The notes beneath the pieces were generated by a model. The model ran no database searches. It had not been told where the DNA came from and worked only from the letters and a program-made list of their open reading frames with translations. Shown here piece after piece: positions 24,222 to 32,971 of a stretch of DNA of 64,000 nucleotides. Made by a program: the position numbers and the translations under genes. How positions within the stretch are numbered: the first letter of the stretch is position 1; each line of letters opens with the position of its first letter. The stretch is from CAZAPG01 sp964486935 (GTDB taxonomy: Bacteria > Chloroflexota > Anaerolineae > 4572-78 > J111): positions 429,906-493,905 of the forward strand of contig CAZAPG010000001.1 in NCBI GenBank assembly GCA_964486935.1, given 5' to 3'.

Positions 24222-25865
24222 ATGATGAGTCGAATAAAAGTTTTATTACTGGCGACGTTACTTTTTACCATTTCTGCCTGCTCCGGCCCGCCTAATCGCA
24301 GCGGCGACGCGGCGCAGTTGCCCCAGGATGTGCCTGCCGAGGCCCCCGCAACCACCCCGCCAACTGCCCAACCCACCCTGGCCCCGCCTGCCCAACCCGC
24401 AGCGGAATCTACGCCCACCGCCGGGCCGCAACCTGAGCCGGCAGGCGACGTGGTTACATTTAGCGTTGAAGGCGGCATTGCCGCTTTTTGCGACCGGCTC
24501 CGTATCGACGCCGGCGGCAACTACACCCTTAGCATTTGCGGCCAGCCGGATGTTGCCGGCGCGCTGGATGAACCCGATAGAGTCTCGCTGCAAACCTGGC
24601 GCGAGAATTTAGCCGCTTTTCAACTAACCTTTGAGGATAATCCCGGCGGCCCCGATAATATGGTCAGGGCGCTGACTTTTAACGGTCAGGGGCAAATAGA
24701 GGCCGACCAGAATCAACAGCAGGTTATTTTTGATTGGGCCAGCGGCCTAAACCTCAGGCTGCGCCCCCAACAGGCCGAAGCTCCCCCCACGCCACAGCCG
24801 GCCCCGGCCACAGCCGGCGGAGTTTGCCCCGATATCGCCCGGCCGGCGCTAATTATGGCAAATCTTGATAACGCCAACCTGCTCACCCTGGTAAACCCCA
24901 ACAGCCAGGCCACGTGCGAGCTAACGCTGACCCAAACGCCGGTGGGCCGGATTGTTGCCGCCGCAGACAATCTCTACTTTCCCGTTTTTGACCCCGAAGC
25001 CAAAACCACCACTATCTGGCAGCGCCTGGCCGATGGCGTCGAGAGGCCGCTTGGCTTTACCAGCCTGAGCAGCGAAGTACAGGGGCCATCTGATTTTATT
25101 GTTTCTGATGATGGCGCAAAAATTGCCTGGACCCAAACCATCATCAACTTTGAAACCGACCCGCCCGTTTACCGCAACAATCTGTGGGTTGCCAATGTTG
25201 ATGGCAGTTTTCAGGTAACGCTGATAGATGCCGTGGAAAACAGCGACAGCCGTTTTGTGGGGCTGGCCCGTTTTTCGGCCAATGCCGGCACGCTCTACTA
25301 CGCCTTGCAGCCCGATATTGGCGGGCCTGTGTTCAGCGGTCGTTTTGACACACTTTACAGCGCGCCTACGGGGGGCGGATCGGCCCAACTGCTTTATGCC
25401 TGTCCGCCGGAAAACCCGGTTTGCGTTGGCGGCCTTTCGCCCGATGGCAGCCTGATTACCGTAGTTCAACCCCAGGCAGCCGCCATTCAGCTTCTTAATC
25501 GAGAGGGCAGTTTGCTCAACACGCTGGCCTTGCCCGCCACCGACTATATCGAGCGCACCGCATTTGCGCCAAACGGCAATCTGGCGTATGTTACGGCTAA
25601 ACTGGCGCAGGCCAGCCAGGATGACCCACCGCTGCCCAACCCCGGCTACATCAGCTTTATCGCGCCGCCGTATGCGGGTCAACCGCAAACCCTGGTGAGC
25701 AACAATAACGTTGGCACCTTGCGCGGCTGGCTCGATGACAACCGGCTAGTTATTGGCACCATTGATGCCGCCGGTAATGTCGGCTCCTCCATCGTCACGC
25801 TGGATGGGCAAATTACAGACCTGCTGCCTGATACCGAATACGTAACTATCGGCGTGTGGCGGTAG
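24222..25865 (+). CDS. Lipoprotein with PD40/beta-propeller-like repeats
   Basis: A 547-residue exported protein with a lipobox (LFTISAC, Cys20) and then a Pro/Ala/Thr-rich spacer to about residue 75. A first globular part (~76-185) includes an RIDAGGNYTLSICG stretch. A Pro-rich linker leads to a C-terminal half with repeated blades resembling TolB/PD40 propellers (for example FIVSDDGAKIAWTQT, LSPDGSLITVVQP, FAPNGNLAYVTAK). It is probably anchored on the outer face of the membrane. No enzymatic motif is seen and its ligand is unknown. ATG 24222 and the adjacent ATG 24225 are both possible starts. Confidence 0.8.
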   Translation: MMSRIKVLLLATLLFTISACSGPPNRSGDAAQLPQDVPAEAPATTPPTAQPTLAPPAQPAAESTPTAGPQPEPAGDVVTFSVEGGIAAFCDRLRIDAGGNYTLSICGQPDVAGALDEPDRVSLQTWRENLAAFQLTFEDNPGGPDNMVRALTFNGQGQIEADQNQQQVIFDWASGLNLRLRPQQAEAPPTPQPAPATAGGVCPDIARPALIMANLDNANLLTLVNPNSQATCELTLTQTPVGRIVAAADNLYFPVFDPEAKTTTIWQRLADGVERPLGFTSLSSEVQGPSDFIVSDDGAKIAWTQTIINFETDPPVYRNNLWVANVDGSFQVTLIDAVENSDSRFVGLARFSANAGTLYYALQPDIGGPVFSGRFDTLYSAPTGGGSAQLLYACPPENPVCVGGLSPDGSLITVVQPQAAAIQLLNREGSLLNTLALPATDYIERTAFAPNGNLAYVTAKLAQASQDDPPLPNPGYISFIAPPYAGQPQTLVSNNNVGTLRGWLDDNRLVIGTIDAAGNVGSSIVTLDGQITDLLPDTEYVTIGVWR

Positions 25866-25892
25866 CAGATATTGCCTAAAAAATTGATGGAC

Positions 25893-25938
25893 GCGGATGG
25901 CGCGGGTCCCCTGAAATTTTGCGACCCGCGCCATCCGC
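25893..25938. repeat. Perfect 16-bp palindromic repeat between genes
   Basis: Arms GCGGATGGCGCGGGTC (25893-25908) and its exact complement (25923-25938) surround a 14-nt loop. It fills the 88-bp gap between the lipoprotein and MFS genes. It may serve as a terminator, although no long T-run follows. Its GCGGATGG-type sequence resembles dispersed palindromes seen in many genomes. Confidence 0.6.
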
Positions 25939-25953
25939 ATTCTGTTTGAAGAT

Positions 25954-27135
25954 ATGACTACTCAACCCAAAACCACTCCAACTGCCGAAACAACCGCCGC
26001 CGATGAATTTCAAACCGGCGAAATAATGACCATTGTCGGCGGGCATTTTGTCCACGACACCTTTTCGGCCTTTATTGCGCCGCTGCTGCCCCTGATTATC
26101 GAGAAACTGTCTATCTCGCTAACCCTGGCCGGGGCGCTGTGGGGATTTGTGCAAATACCGGCCTTGCTCAACCCGTTCATTGGTTACTTGGCCGATAAAG
26201 TCAGCCTGCGTTATTTTATTATTTTGGCTCCGGCCATTACGGCTACTTTAATGAGTTTGTTGGGGGTAGCCTCCAACTACCTGGCCCTGTCGGTTTTGCT
26301 GTTTGCGGCCGGCGTGAGCGTGGCGGCTTTCCACGCCCCGGCCCCGGCCATGATTGCCCGCATTGCCGGCAATCAGCTTGGCAAAGGGATGAGCCTGTTT
26401 ATGGCCGGCGGCGAACTGGGCCGCACCCTGGGGCCGTTGCTGGCCGTTTGGGCCGTTTCTGTCTGGTCGTTGGAGGGCTTTTACCGCATTATGGTGTTGG
26501 GCTGGGCTACTTCGGCGGTATTGTATTGGCGGCTGCACCAAATATCGGCTCGACCCGCGCAGCGGCAAAGCGTCAGGGCTATGCTGCCGGCGGCGCGCCG
26601 CCTTTTTTTGCCCGTGACCGGCATTGTGGTGCCCCGACAATTTCTAATTACCGCGCTGGCCGTCTATTTACCCACCTTTATGAGTCGAGAGGGGGCCAGT
26701 TTGTGGGTGGCCGGCGCTTCGCTCTCTATTTTTGAGCTGGCCGGCGTTGGCGGGGCGCTGGCCGGCGGAACCCTGAGCGACCGGCTGGGGCGCAAAGCCA
26801 TTTTGCTGGCGGCCTCGGTTAGCTCATCGGTGTTGATGTTGCTGTTTTTGGGGGTGTCGGGCTGGTGGCTGGTGCCGGTGCTGCTGGGGTTGGGCTTTAC
26901 GGCTCTGTCGACTGCCCCGGTTATGCTGGCCATTGTGCAGGAGCAGCTTCCGCACAACCGGGCAATGGCTAACGGCATTTTTTTAACCATTACATTTTTG
27001 GCGCGGCCTCTGGCCGCCTTTATTTTGGGGTTGTTAGGCGATAATTTAGGGTTGCGGTCGGCCTATTTTTGGGCGATGGTTGTCTCCCTGTTGACCATCC
27101 CCATGATCTTCTTCTTGCCGGAGCCAGAAGCTTAA
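25954..27135 (+). CDS. Major facilitator superfamily transporter
   Basis: A 393-residue membrane protein with about 12 hydrophobic helices. The A-motif-like loop GYLADKVSLRYFI follows helix 2, and the second-half equivalent GGTLSDRLGRKAI is near residue 275. An N-terminal soluble tail of about 22 residues precedes helix 1 (IMTIVGGHFVHDTF). The layout fits drug- or sugar-efflux type MFS carriers related to fosmidomycin-resistance proteins. The substrate cannot be assigned. It lies downstream of the lipoprotein gene, separated by a palindrome. Confidence 0.88.
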   Translation: MTTQPKTTPTAETTAADEFQTGEIMTIVGGHFVHDTFSAFIAPLLPLIIEKLSISLTLAGALWGFVQIPALLNPFIGYLADKVSLRYFIILAPAITATLMSLLGVASNYLALSVLLFAAGVSVAAFHAPAPAMIARIAGNQLGKGMSLFMAGGELGRTLGPLLAVWAVSVWSLEGFYRIMVLGWATSAVLYWRLHQISARPAQRQSVRAMLPAARRLFLPVTGIVVPRQFLITALAVYLPTFMSREGASLWVAGASLSIFELAGVGGALAGGTLSDRLGRKAILLAASVSSSVLMLLFLGVSGWWLVPVLLGLGFTALSTAPVMLAIVQEQLPHNRAMANGIFLTITFLARPLAAFILGLLGDNLGLRSAYFWAMVVSLLTIPMIFFLPEPEA

Positions 27136-27183
27136 GAAACATTCGCTGGCTGCGCTTTTGTCCCCCACGGTACTTAAGTCATC

Positions 27184-27212
27184 TTTGTTTCGATAACGCC
27201 AACAGCTATAAT
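27184..27212 (+). promoter_or_regulatory. Promoter of the EPS regulator/operon
   Basis: A perfect -10 TATAAT (27207-27212) lies 56 bp before the regulator's start codon. The -35 at about 27184-27190 is poor (TTTGTT), which suggests a regulated or activator-helped promoter. It directly precedes the palindrome at 27222-27242. Confidence 0.5.
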
Positions 27213-27221
27213 GTCATTGGT

Positions 27222-27242
27222 AAAATTCAAATTTTGAATTTT
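27222..27242 (+). promoter_or_regulatory. 21-bp palindrome, candidate operator of the EPS regulator
   Basis: AAAATTCAAA (27222-27231), one base, then TTTGAATTTT (27233-27242) form a perfect inverted repeat. It sits just after the predicted transcript start and 25 bp before the regulator's start. That is where a winged-helix repressor would bind for autoregulation (inference). Confidence 0.5.
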
Positions 27243-27267
27243 AATTGCGATTTCAGGGAAAAAACGG

Positions 27268-27750
27268 TTGGCCGAAAATTACGACCTGCAAATTTTATCC
27301 CACATTGAACAAAACCCCGATACCACCCAGGCCGATTTAGCCACGCAGCTTGGGGTGGCGGTGGGCAGCGTTAACTGGTACGTTAAACGGCTCATTAACA
27401 AAGGTTATGTTAAAGTAACCCAAATGGAGCGTCGCCGGCTGCGTTACCTGCTCACGCCCAAAGGCATTACCGAAAAGAGCCGGCTGACCAAAGAATTTAT
27501 GCAAGCCTCGCTGCAATGGTACCGGCTGACGCGTGAAGACTCGAAAATGTATTTGCAACAAATCAAAGAGGCCGGCTTTGATACCGTCTGCATTCAGGCT
27601 GATGGCGACCTGGCCGAAATTATTTATTTGACCTGTTTAGAGGCGCAGATAAAAGTCAATAAAGAAATTGACCCCACTTATCCGGTGTTTAGGATAGAGG
27701 GGTTGAGAACAGTACTGGATTGGCCGAATCAAGCATCATTAAACTCATAG
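27268..27750 (+). CDS. EPS-associated MarR-like winged-helix regulator
   Basis: A 160-residue regulator. The N-terminal winged helix (~1-75) reads LQILSHIEQNPDTTQADLA, then LGVAVGSVNWYVKRLINKGYV and wing residues RRRLRYLLTPKGI. The C-terminal half has a Rossmann-like strand (DTVCIQADGDLAEIIYLTCL). This resembles the MarR-family regulators found at the start of exopolysaccharide clusters. The TTG start is chosen from AGGGAA upstream and the family's N-terminus. It is the first gene of the polysaccharide operon, 18 bp before the flippase, with a palindromic site in its own promoter. Confidence 0.82.
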   Translation: MAENYDLQILSHIEQNPDTTQADLATQLGVAVGSVNWYVKRLINKGYVKVTQMERRRLRYLLTPKGITEKSRLTKEFMQASLQWYRLTREDSKMYLQQIKEAGFDTVCIQADGDLAEIIYLTCLEAQIKVNKEIDPTYPVFRIEGLRTVLDWPNQASLNS

Positions 27751-27768
27751 AAAATTGGACTGCATTTT

Positions 27769-29250
27769 ATGATTAGCGGGCAACTTCAGAGATTGGCCAA
27801 AGGTACATTTATTTATGGATTGGGCGGTATGCTCAATCAGATGTTCAGCTTTTTGTTACTGCCTCTTTTTACCCGTTATCTAAACCCGGCCGATTATGGG
27901 GTTAGCGCCATTTTGGCCATTTTGACAACCCTGCTGGGAACTGTTTTTTCGCTGGGCACCAAAAATTCTATTGGAATTTGTTATTTTAGTGCAGAAGAGG
28001 GGCCGGAGAGAGGGCGTGTAGTCTGGACAACTTTTTTGTTGATGGTTATCAGTTCAGTATCTATGGCGCTGATTGGCTTTGTGTTTGCCCCTCAGATTAG
28101 CCGGTTAGCTTTGGGAACCGCCGAATACGCCTATTTAATTTATCTTGTGCTGGCCAGCCTGGCTGCAAATACGGCAATTACGCCATTTTTCTCATTTTTC
28201 AGGCTTGAGGAGAAAATCTATACCTTTGTAATATTATCTACCATTTCCACGTTATTAAAATTGCTACTTAGTATTTACACAGTTGTTTATCTGAAACGCG
28301 GCGTGCAGGGGTTGTTCGAAGCCTCGTTGGCGGCGGCAATTGCTACCCTGGTGCTTACAATTATCCTGACCGTACCGGCCCTAAAATTTAGTATTAATCT
28401 CCGTTGGGTTGCCCCGTTGGTTAAAATAGGGTATCCCTCGATGTTGGGAGTGGGGGCGCTCTTTTTAATAGATTGGGCCGACCGTTTGATGTTGCAACGT
28501 TTGGTAGGGCTGGAAGAAGTTGGGGTTTACGCCATTGGCTATAGTATGGGGATGATTTTGCTGCTGTTGGTCAACGCTTTTGGCAGCGCCTGGATTCCAT
28601 ACCGGATTTCTTTTTTATCACAAAGGGCCGAAGCCAGCATTTTATTTGGCTACGTGTTGCGATATTACTTTTTATTTTATGGTTTGTTAACCCTGGTTTC
28701 TTTTTTGTTTGCCCGGCCTATTGTAACCCTAATGACCGAGAGGTCATTTCACAGCGCCTATACGGTTGTAGGGCCTATTGCGGCCTCGTATTTTTTCAAA
28801 GGATTGTACCTTATTTTGATAACAGGTGTTGTTTTTGAAAAAAAGTTACACCTTCAAACCTGGTCCGAATGGCTGGCAGCCCTGGTGAATATTGCTTTGA
28901 ATTTATTGTTGATACCCTTGTTATTTAAAGATGGCGCAGCAACCGCAACCCTGGCAGCATATTTAGCCTTATCCATTATTAGCTACATCTTTGGTTCAAA
29001 ATACTTGCCTATCCAATGCAATTGGGGCGATATTGCCAAATTTGTCTTTGGTTTTGTAATTTTGGCGGCAATATCATACTATCAATTTGCGGAAAATCTG
29101 GTGATTAGTTTTTTTATTAGCAGCCTCTTGTTTGTTATATTTTGTCTGTATACATTTTACGTGGTTCTGACAAATTCAGAGCGCGGCAGAGCCGGGCAGT
29201 TGGTGCTGTGGTTCAAAGCCAAATTAACCCCGGCTTTATCTTACAGATAG
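27769..29250 (+). CDS. Polysaccharide flippase (Wzx/MATE-like)
   Basis: A 493-residue integral membrane protein with about 12-14 hydrophobic helices. Its N-terminus, LAKGTFIYGLGGMLNQMFSFLLLPLFTRYLNPADYG, is typical of Wzx/RfbX O-unit and EPS flippases. Such proteins move lipid-linked oligosaccharide across the inner membrane. A central DRLMLQRLVGLEEVGVYAIGYSMG segment is also characteristic. It follows the EPS regulator and precedes sugar-modifying genes. A Wzy polymerase is not present in the window. Confidence 0.9.
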   Translation: MISGQLQRLAKGTFIYGLGGMLNQMFSFLLLPLFTRYLNPADYGVSAILAILTTLLGTVFSLGTKNSIGICYFSAEEGPERGRVVWTTFLLMVISSVSMALIGFVFAPQISRLALGTAEYAYLIYLVLASLAANTAITPFFSFFRLEEKIYTFVILSTISTLLKLLLSIYTVVYLKRGVQGLFEASLAAAIATLVLTIILTVPALKFSINLRWVAPLVKIGYPSMLGVGALFLIDWADRLMLQRLVGLEEVGVYAIGYSMGMILLLLVNAFGSAWIPYRISFLSQRAEASILFGYVLRYYFLFYGLLTLVSFLFARPIVTLMTERSFHSAYTVVGPIAASYFFKGLYLILITGVVFEKKLHLQTWSEWLAALVNIALNLLLIPLLFKDGAATATLAAYLALSIISYIFGSKYLPIQCNWGDIAKFVFGFVILAAISYYQFAENLVISFFISSLLFVIFCLYTFYVVLTNSERGRAGQLVLWFKAKLTPALSYR

Positions 29251-29346
29251 GGTCTTGATACGGCACTGTATAAACTGTTCCAGGTTACAGACCGCAAAAT
29301 AGACACTTGATCATTTGTAAAGATTTTTGTAAACGGTTCTTAATGA

Positions 29347-30153
29347 ATGAAAGACTCTCAATCCGTCCCAATTGAGGCTGTGCGCTCCTTTTGGAATGCC
29401 AATCCGGTATCGGCAAAAAACATTCCTTACCCGTTGGGGTCGCCAGAATTTTTTGATTTTTATGATAAAAAACGAGAAGCCAAAGAGAGCCTTGCCTTTT
29501 CTTACGCCTTGCATGAATATAAAAACTTTGTTGGACAAAATGTGCTGGATGTTGGCTGTGGCAATGGCTACGTACTTAGCAACTACGCCAAAGAAGGCGC
29601 AAACGTTTTTGGGGTTGACCTGACCGCTACCGCTCTTTTTTTATCCAGGCGGCGGTTTGAGCTGGCCGGCTTTAGCGGAAAATTTTATCAGGCCAGCGCC
29701 GAAGAACTGCCTTTTGATAAAGCCAGCTTTGATTGTGTTTGTTCGATGGGGGTTTTGCACCACACTCCAAATACAGAAAAGGCGATTAAGGAGATTTTTC
29801 GGGTTTTAAGGCCGGGGGGACGGCTGATTATAATGGTTTATCATCGTAACTCAATTGCGTATAGATTTACCTTCCCCCTAATTAGCCTGCTCAAACAAAA
29901 ACCAATTCAGCAATTGGTAAATGAGGTGGATGGCGCAGGCAACCCCAGAGGAGATGTTTACTCCAGGCCCGAGTTAAAAAAACTACTCCATAAATTTGAA
30001 CAAATTGAAATGTTTGTTGACTCCTTGCGCGGCGCAATGATTTTGCCAAAAGTAGGTCATCTCATTCCCCAAAATCTGTTGCAACCATTTGAAAAAAAGT
30101 GGGGCTGGTTTCTTTATGCCAAAGCCGCAAAACCGGCCGCCCAGCCCAAGTGA
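29347..30153 (+). CDS. SAM-dependent methyltransferase (class I)
   Basis: A 268-residue class I methyltransferase. Motif I is VLDVGCGNGYVLS (~65-77), the acidic residue of motif II lies in VFGVDLTATAL, and FDCVCSMGVLHHTPN plus LRPGGRLIIMVYHRNS complete the Methyltransf_11-type core. In this cluster it most likely methylates a sugar or lipid-linked saccharide, but the substrate is not shown. A 96-bp intergenic stretch without clear signals separates it from the flippase. Confidence 0.88.
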   Translation: MKDSQSVPIEAVRSFWNANPVSAKNIPYPLGSPEFFDFYDKKREAKESLAFSYALHEYKNFVGQNVLDVGCGNGYVLSNYAKEGANVFGVDLTATALFLSRRRFELAGFSGKFYQASAEELPFDKASFDCVCSMGVLHHTPNTEKAIKEIFRVLRPGGRLIIMVYHRNSIAYRFTFPLISLLKQKPIQQLVNEVDGAGNPRGDVYSRPELKKLLHKFEQIEMFVDSLRGAMILPKVGHLIPQNLLQPFEKKWGWFLYAKAAKPAAQPK

Positions 30154-30182
30154 AGCCAAAAGCAAGAAGGTATTGTGGGCCA

Positions 30183-31286
30183 ATGCGCGTCCTTTTTTTG
30201 ACTGATGCTGATTATGTAAAAAGCCCGGCTGCGCGCCAGTGGTTTTTTCAAATGCATCAACTTTTAACCGAACGGGGGATTCAATCATCGCTCAATCAGT
30301 TTGACCAATCGCCGTACGATGTGGCCATTATCCACTGGGCCGATAAGGAAAAAGTCCGGCAGGTTATCGAGGATTCTCCCCAGGCGCGTATTGGTATTCT
30401 TAACCCCGGCTACCTGGGTTTTCCCAAAAAATATGTCCACGGCCCCGCTTACCAGTGGCAACTGGCGCAGCAGGTGGCAAACAATGTTGATTTTTTTCTG
30501 GTAACATCCTTTACCTGGCGCGAACTGCTATTACCCTACCACCGGCGAGTCTATCTCATCATAGATTATGATTTTCCTCAGAATAAATCTGCTAAACAGC
30601 ATACCGGCACAACAAATCTGGTAATTGGCTACCACGGCAATGAGCTGCACTATGCCCAGGACTTCTTTCCCCACGGAGCTAATGCGCTCAGGCGGCTGGC
30701 CAGGGAATATGATTTTACGCTCAAAATTATTACCAGTAACGTTCAAACCCAACCCCGTATCGAGGGGGTCAAAACAGAATTTTTAGAGTTTAATCTGGAC
30801 ACCTTTGCAAACCAGATTCAGACTTTTGATATCGGGCTATGCCCCGCCTTTTCCACCTATAAACAGCTCGAGAATCCCTTCATTTACATTCGCAACGCCA
30901 ACCGAGTGCAAACCTTGCTGTTTTATGGAATTCCCTCGGTGGCGTCGCCTTTGCCGCAGGCTTGCCAGGATTTATCTCATGAAGAAACGGTCTTGTTTGC
31001 CGTTAGCGAAGCAGGCTGGTACGATGCCTTGAAACGCTTATTAACCCAACCTGATTTACGCAACCGGATTGGACACGCGGGCCAGAAACTGGTTTCAACT
31101 CGTTTTTCCGCCGAGGCCGCCGCAGATATATACGTTAATCTGTTGGAGCAAGAAATAAAATCGCCCCTGTTACCCAGACAGGGCTTTTCGCCGGTTCCCC
31201 TGGAAAAACAAATACAGTTCATCCAAACCCTACAGCATCGCCTGACAACCAGGTTGCGGGCAAATTTGTTAAAATTGACAGGATAA
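30183..31286 (+). CDS. Glycosyltransferase-like protein of the EPS cluster
   Basis: A 367-residue protein. The start at ATG 30183 (MRVLFLTDADYV) fits the domain better than an upstream in-frame start that would overlap the methyltransferase. It has a GT-B shape: an N-terminal part, a central LVIGYHGNELHYAQDF segment, and a C-terminal FYGIPSVASPLPQACQDL region. The last of these resembles the donor-binding EAMA site of GT4 enzymes, though the key Glu is not in the usual place. A trailing helix, GHAGQKLVSTRFSAEAAADIY, is typical. Donor and linkage are unknown. It is followed by the next gene after 4 bp. Confidence 0.65.
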   Translation: MRVLFLTDADYVKSPAARQWFFQMHQLLTERGIQSSLNQFDQSPYDVAIIHWADKEKVRQVIEDSPQARIGILNPGYLGFPKKYVHGPAYQWQLAQQVANNVDFFLVTSFTWRELLLPYHRRVYLIIDYDFPQNKSAKQHTGTTNLVIGYHGNELHYAQDFFPHGANALRRLAREYDFTLKIITSNVQTQPRIEGVKTEFLEFNLDTFANQIQTFDIGLCPAFSTYKQLENPFIYIRNANRVQTLLFYGIPSVASPLPQACQDLSHEETVLFAVSEAGWYDALKRLLTQPDLRNRIGHAGQKLVSTRFSAEAAADIYVNLLEQEIKSPLLPRQGFSPVPLEKQIQFIQTLQHRLTTRLRANLLKLTG

Positions 31287-31290
31287 AAAT

Positions 31291-32154
31291 TTGGGAAAAC
31301 TGGCCGCATTGCCCCAACTGTTAAAAACAAATCTGGCGCAGGGCAAACGGGTTATCTGGCAAACCTGGTATCGCCGCTTTGATAATAACCCGTTTAATGT
31401 TAACCCCCGGCTTGTTTCCCAACAGGCCTATCTCGATCTGGCTGCCGAAGCGCAAAGCCGGGCTTATCCTGAATTTATGGCCCGGGTTGAGCAAGCGTTT
31501 GGCTTTTTACCCGATAAAACATTTATTGATGACCTGGCGCTTTCAACTCAGGTTGTTATCAAGGAGTCGACCTTGCTTTACCTGCACGGCTATCTGCTTT
31601 ATGCCGCCCTGCGCCACTATCTTTCAACTCACGCCGATTACCCTTCGATTTCCATTTTAGAAACAGGCACGGCACGCGGTTTTAGCGCGGTCTGTCTGGC
31701 CAAAGCCCTGCACGATGCTCAACGAAGCGGCAAAATTGTAACCATCGACGTGCTGCCGGTCAACAAAGCCATCTACTGGAACTGCATTCACGATGCCGAA
31801 GGCAAAAAAACTCGCTTTCAATTGCTGGCAAAATGGCGCAATCTGGTTGAGACCCACATTATTTTTTTACAGGGACACACCGATATCGTGCTGCAACAGT
31901 TGGGTCTGGCCCGCATCCATTGTGCCTTTCTTGACAGCGGCCATGATTACGACACGCTAAAAATGGAACTGGATTTTGTAACCGCCCATCAACAATCAGG
32001 CGATATTATTATTTGCGATGATTACACCCCGGCCCAATTTCCCGGCGTAGTTAAAGCGGTTGACGAACTGCTGGCCGGCGGGCAGTATCGGGGCCAACTG
32101 TTTACCACGCCGGAAGCGCGTGGATATATGTATTGCCAAAGAATTGTAGCCTAG
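31291..32154 (+). CDS. Class I methyltransferase (Methyltransf_24 / CmcI-like)
   Basis: A 287-residue protein; the TTG start at 31291 has AGGA about 8 nt upstream and lies 4 bp after the previous stop. The core is ILETGTARGFSAVCLAKAL (~117-135), then KIVTIDVLP and HCAFLDSGHDYDTLKMELDFV with the acid pair. DIIICDDYTPAQFPGVVKAV closes the fold. These match the Methyltransf_24 group acting on sugars and small molecules. In context it is likely to methylate a sugar of the exopolysaccharide. One base separates its stop from the next start. Confidence 0.82.
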   Translation: MGKLAALPQLLKTNLAQGKRVIWQTWYRRFDNNPFNVNPRLVSQQAYLDLAAEAQSRAYPEFMARVEQAFGFLPDKTFIDDLALSTQVVIKESTLLYLHGYLLYAALRHYLSTHADYPSISILETGTARGFSAVCLAKALHDAQRSGKIVTIDVLPVNKAIYWNCIHDAEGKKTRFQLLAKWRNLVETHIIFLQGHTDIVLQQLGLARIHCAFLDSGHDYDTLKMELDFVTAHQQSGDIIICDDYTPAQFPGVVKAVDELLAGGQYRGQLFTTPEARGYMYCQRIVA

Positions 32155-32155
32155 A

Positions 32156-32971
32156 ATGTCTACCTCTCCCCCCAAACGAGTTGTCCAAAATAGTCGGCTG
32201 GTTTATTATCGCCAGGCTGCCAACGTTGATTATTGGGATAAAGTTTGGCAGAATCAATTTTCTGCCAATAATTATCAAAAGGCCCGGCAAGGGGATTTGG
32301 GGCTTTACGAGCAGGTCGTCAGCCGGTACCTCCCCCGGCAAGGGCGCATTTTAGAGGCTGGCTGCGGCGCCGGGCACGTTGTCTTGGCCTTGCGCCAGCG
32401 TGGATACAACATTCAGGGCGTGGATTGGGCCGAAACCACCGTGACGATGGTCAAGCGTTTGTGGCCGAATTTGCCCCTTTATGTGGGGGATGTCAGACAT
32501 TTGGCAGTTAATGACGGCACTTATACAGCCTGCATTTCTTTGGGGGTAGCAGAGCATTTTCAAACAGGGCCAGAGCCAATTCTGCTCGAAGCCCATCGAA
32601 TATTAACGCCCGGCGGGTGGCTCATTATCTCGGTGCCTTTTTTTAATGCCCTTCGCCGGCTCAAGGCAAAATTGGGGTTGTATGGCGGGCCGGTTAATGG
32701 CCGTCAATTTTATCAGTACGCTTTTTCCACCTCAGAATTTACCGCAATTGTTGAAAAGTGTGGATTTGAAATCATTGCTATTCACGCCAATGATGCCGCC
32801 AAGGGGTTAAAGGATGAGCTATGGTTTTTACGGGTTTTATCGAGCCTCCACCCCAAAGTGGCAGGTGTTGTGTGGCTGTTGCTCAACAGATTTTTAGAGC
32901 CGCGTCCCTGGGCGCGCCATAATTTGGGCCATATGCAGGTTATTGTTGCCCGCTCGCTAAAGGTGTTATGA
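32156..32971 (+). CDS. SAM-dependent methyltransferase (class I), third of the EPS cluster
   Basis: A 271-residue methyltransferase with motif I ILEAGCGAGHVVLALRQRG (~65-83), VDWAETTV, and CISLGVAEHFQTGPEPILLEAHRILTP. The C-terminal part is longer than in simple Methyltransf_11 proteins. Its stop codon overlaps the next start (ATGA). Three methyltransferases in one cluster suggest a heavily O-methylated polysaccharide (inference). Confidence 0.85.
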   Translation: MSTSPPKRVVQNSRLVYYRQAANVDYWDKVWQNQFSANNYQKARQGDLGLYEQVVSRYLPRQGRILEAGCGAGHVVLALRQRGYNIQGVDWAETTVTMVKRLWPNLPLYVGDVRHLAVNDGTYTACISLGVAEHFQTGPEPILLEAHRILTPGGWLIISVPFFNALRRLKAKLGLYGGPVNGRQFYQYAFSTSEFTAIVEKCGFEIIAIHANDAAKGLKDELWFLRVLSSLHPKVAGVVWLLLNRFLEPRPWARHNLGHMQVIVARSLKVL

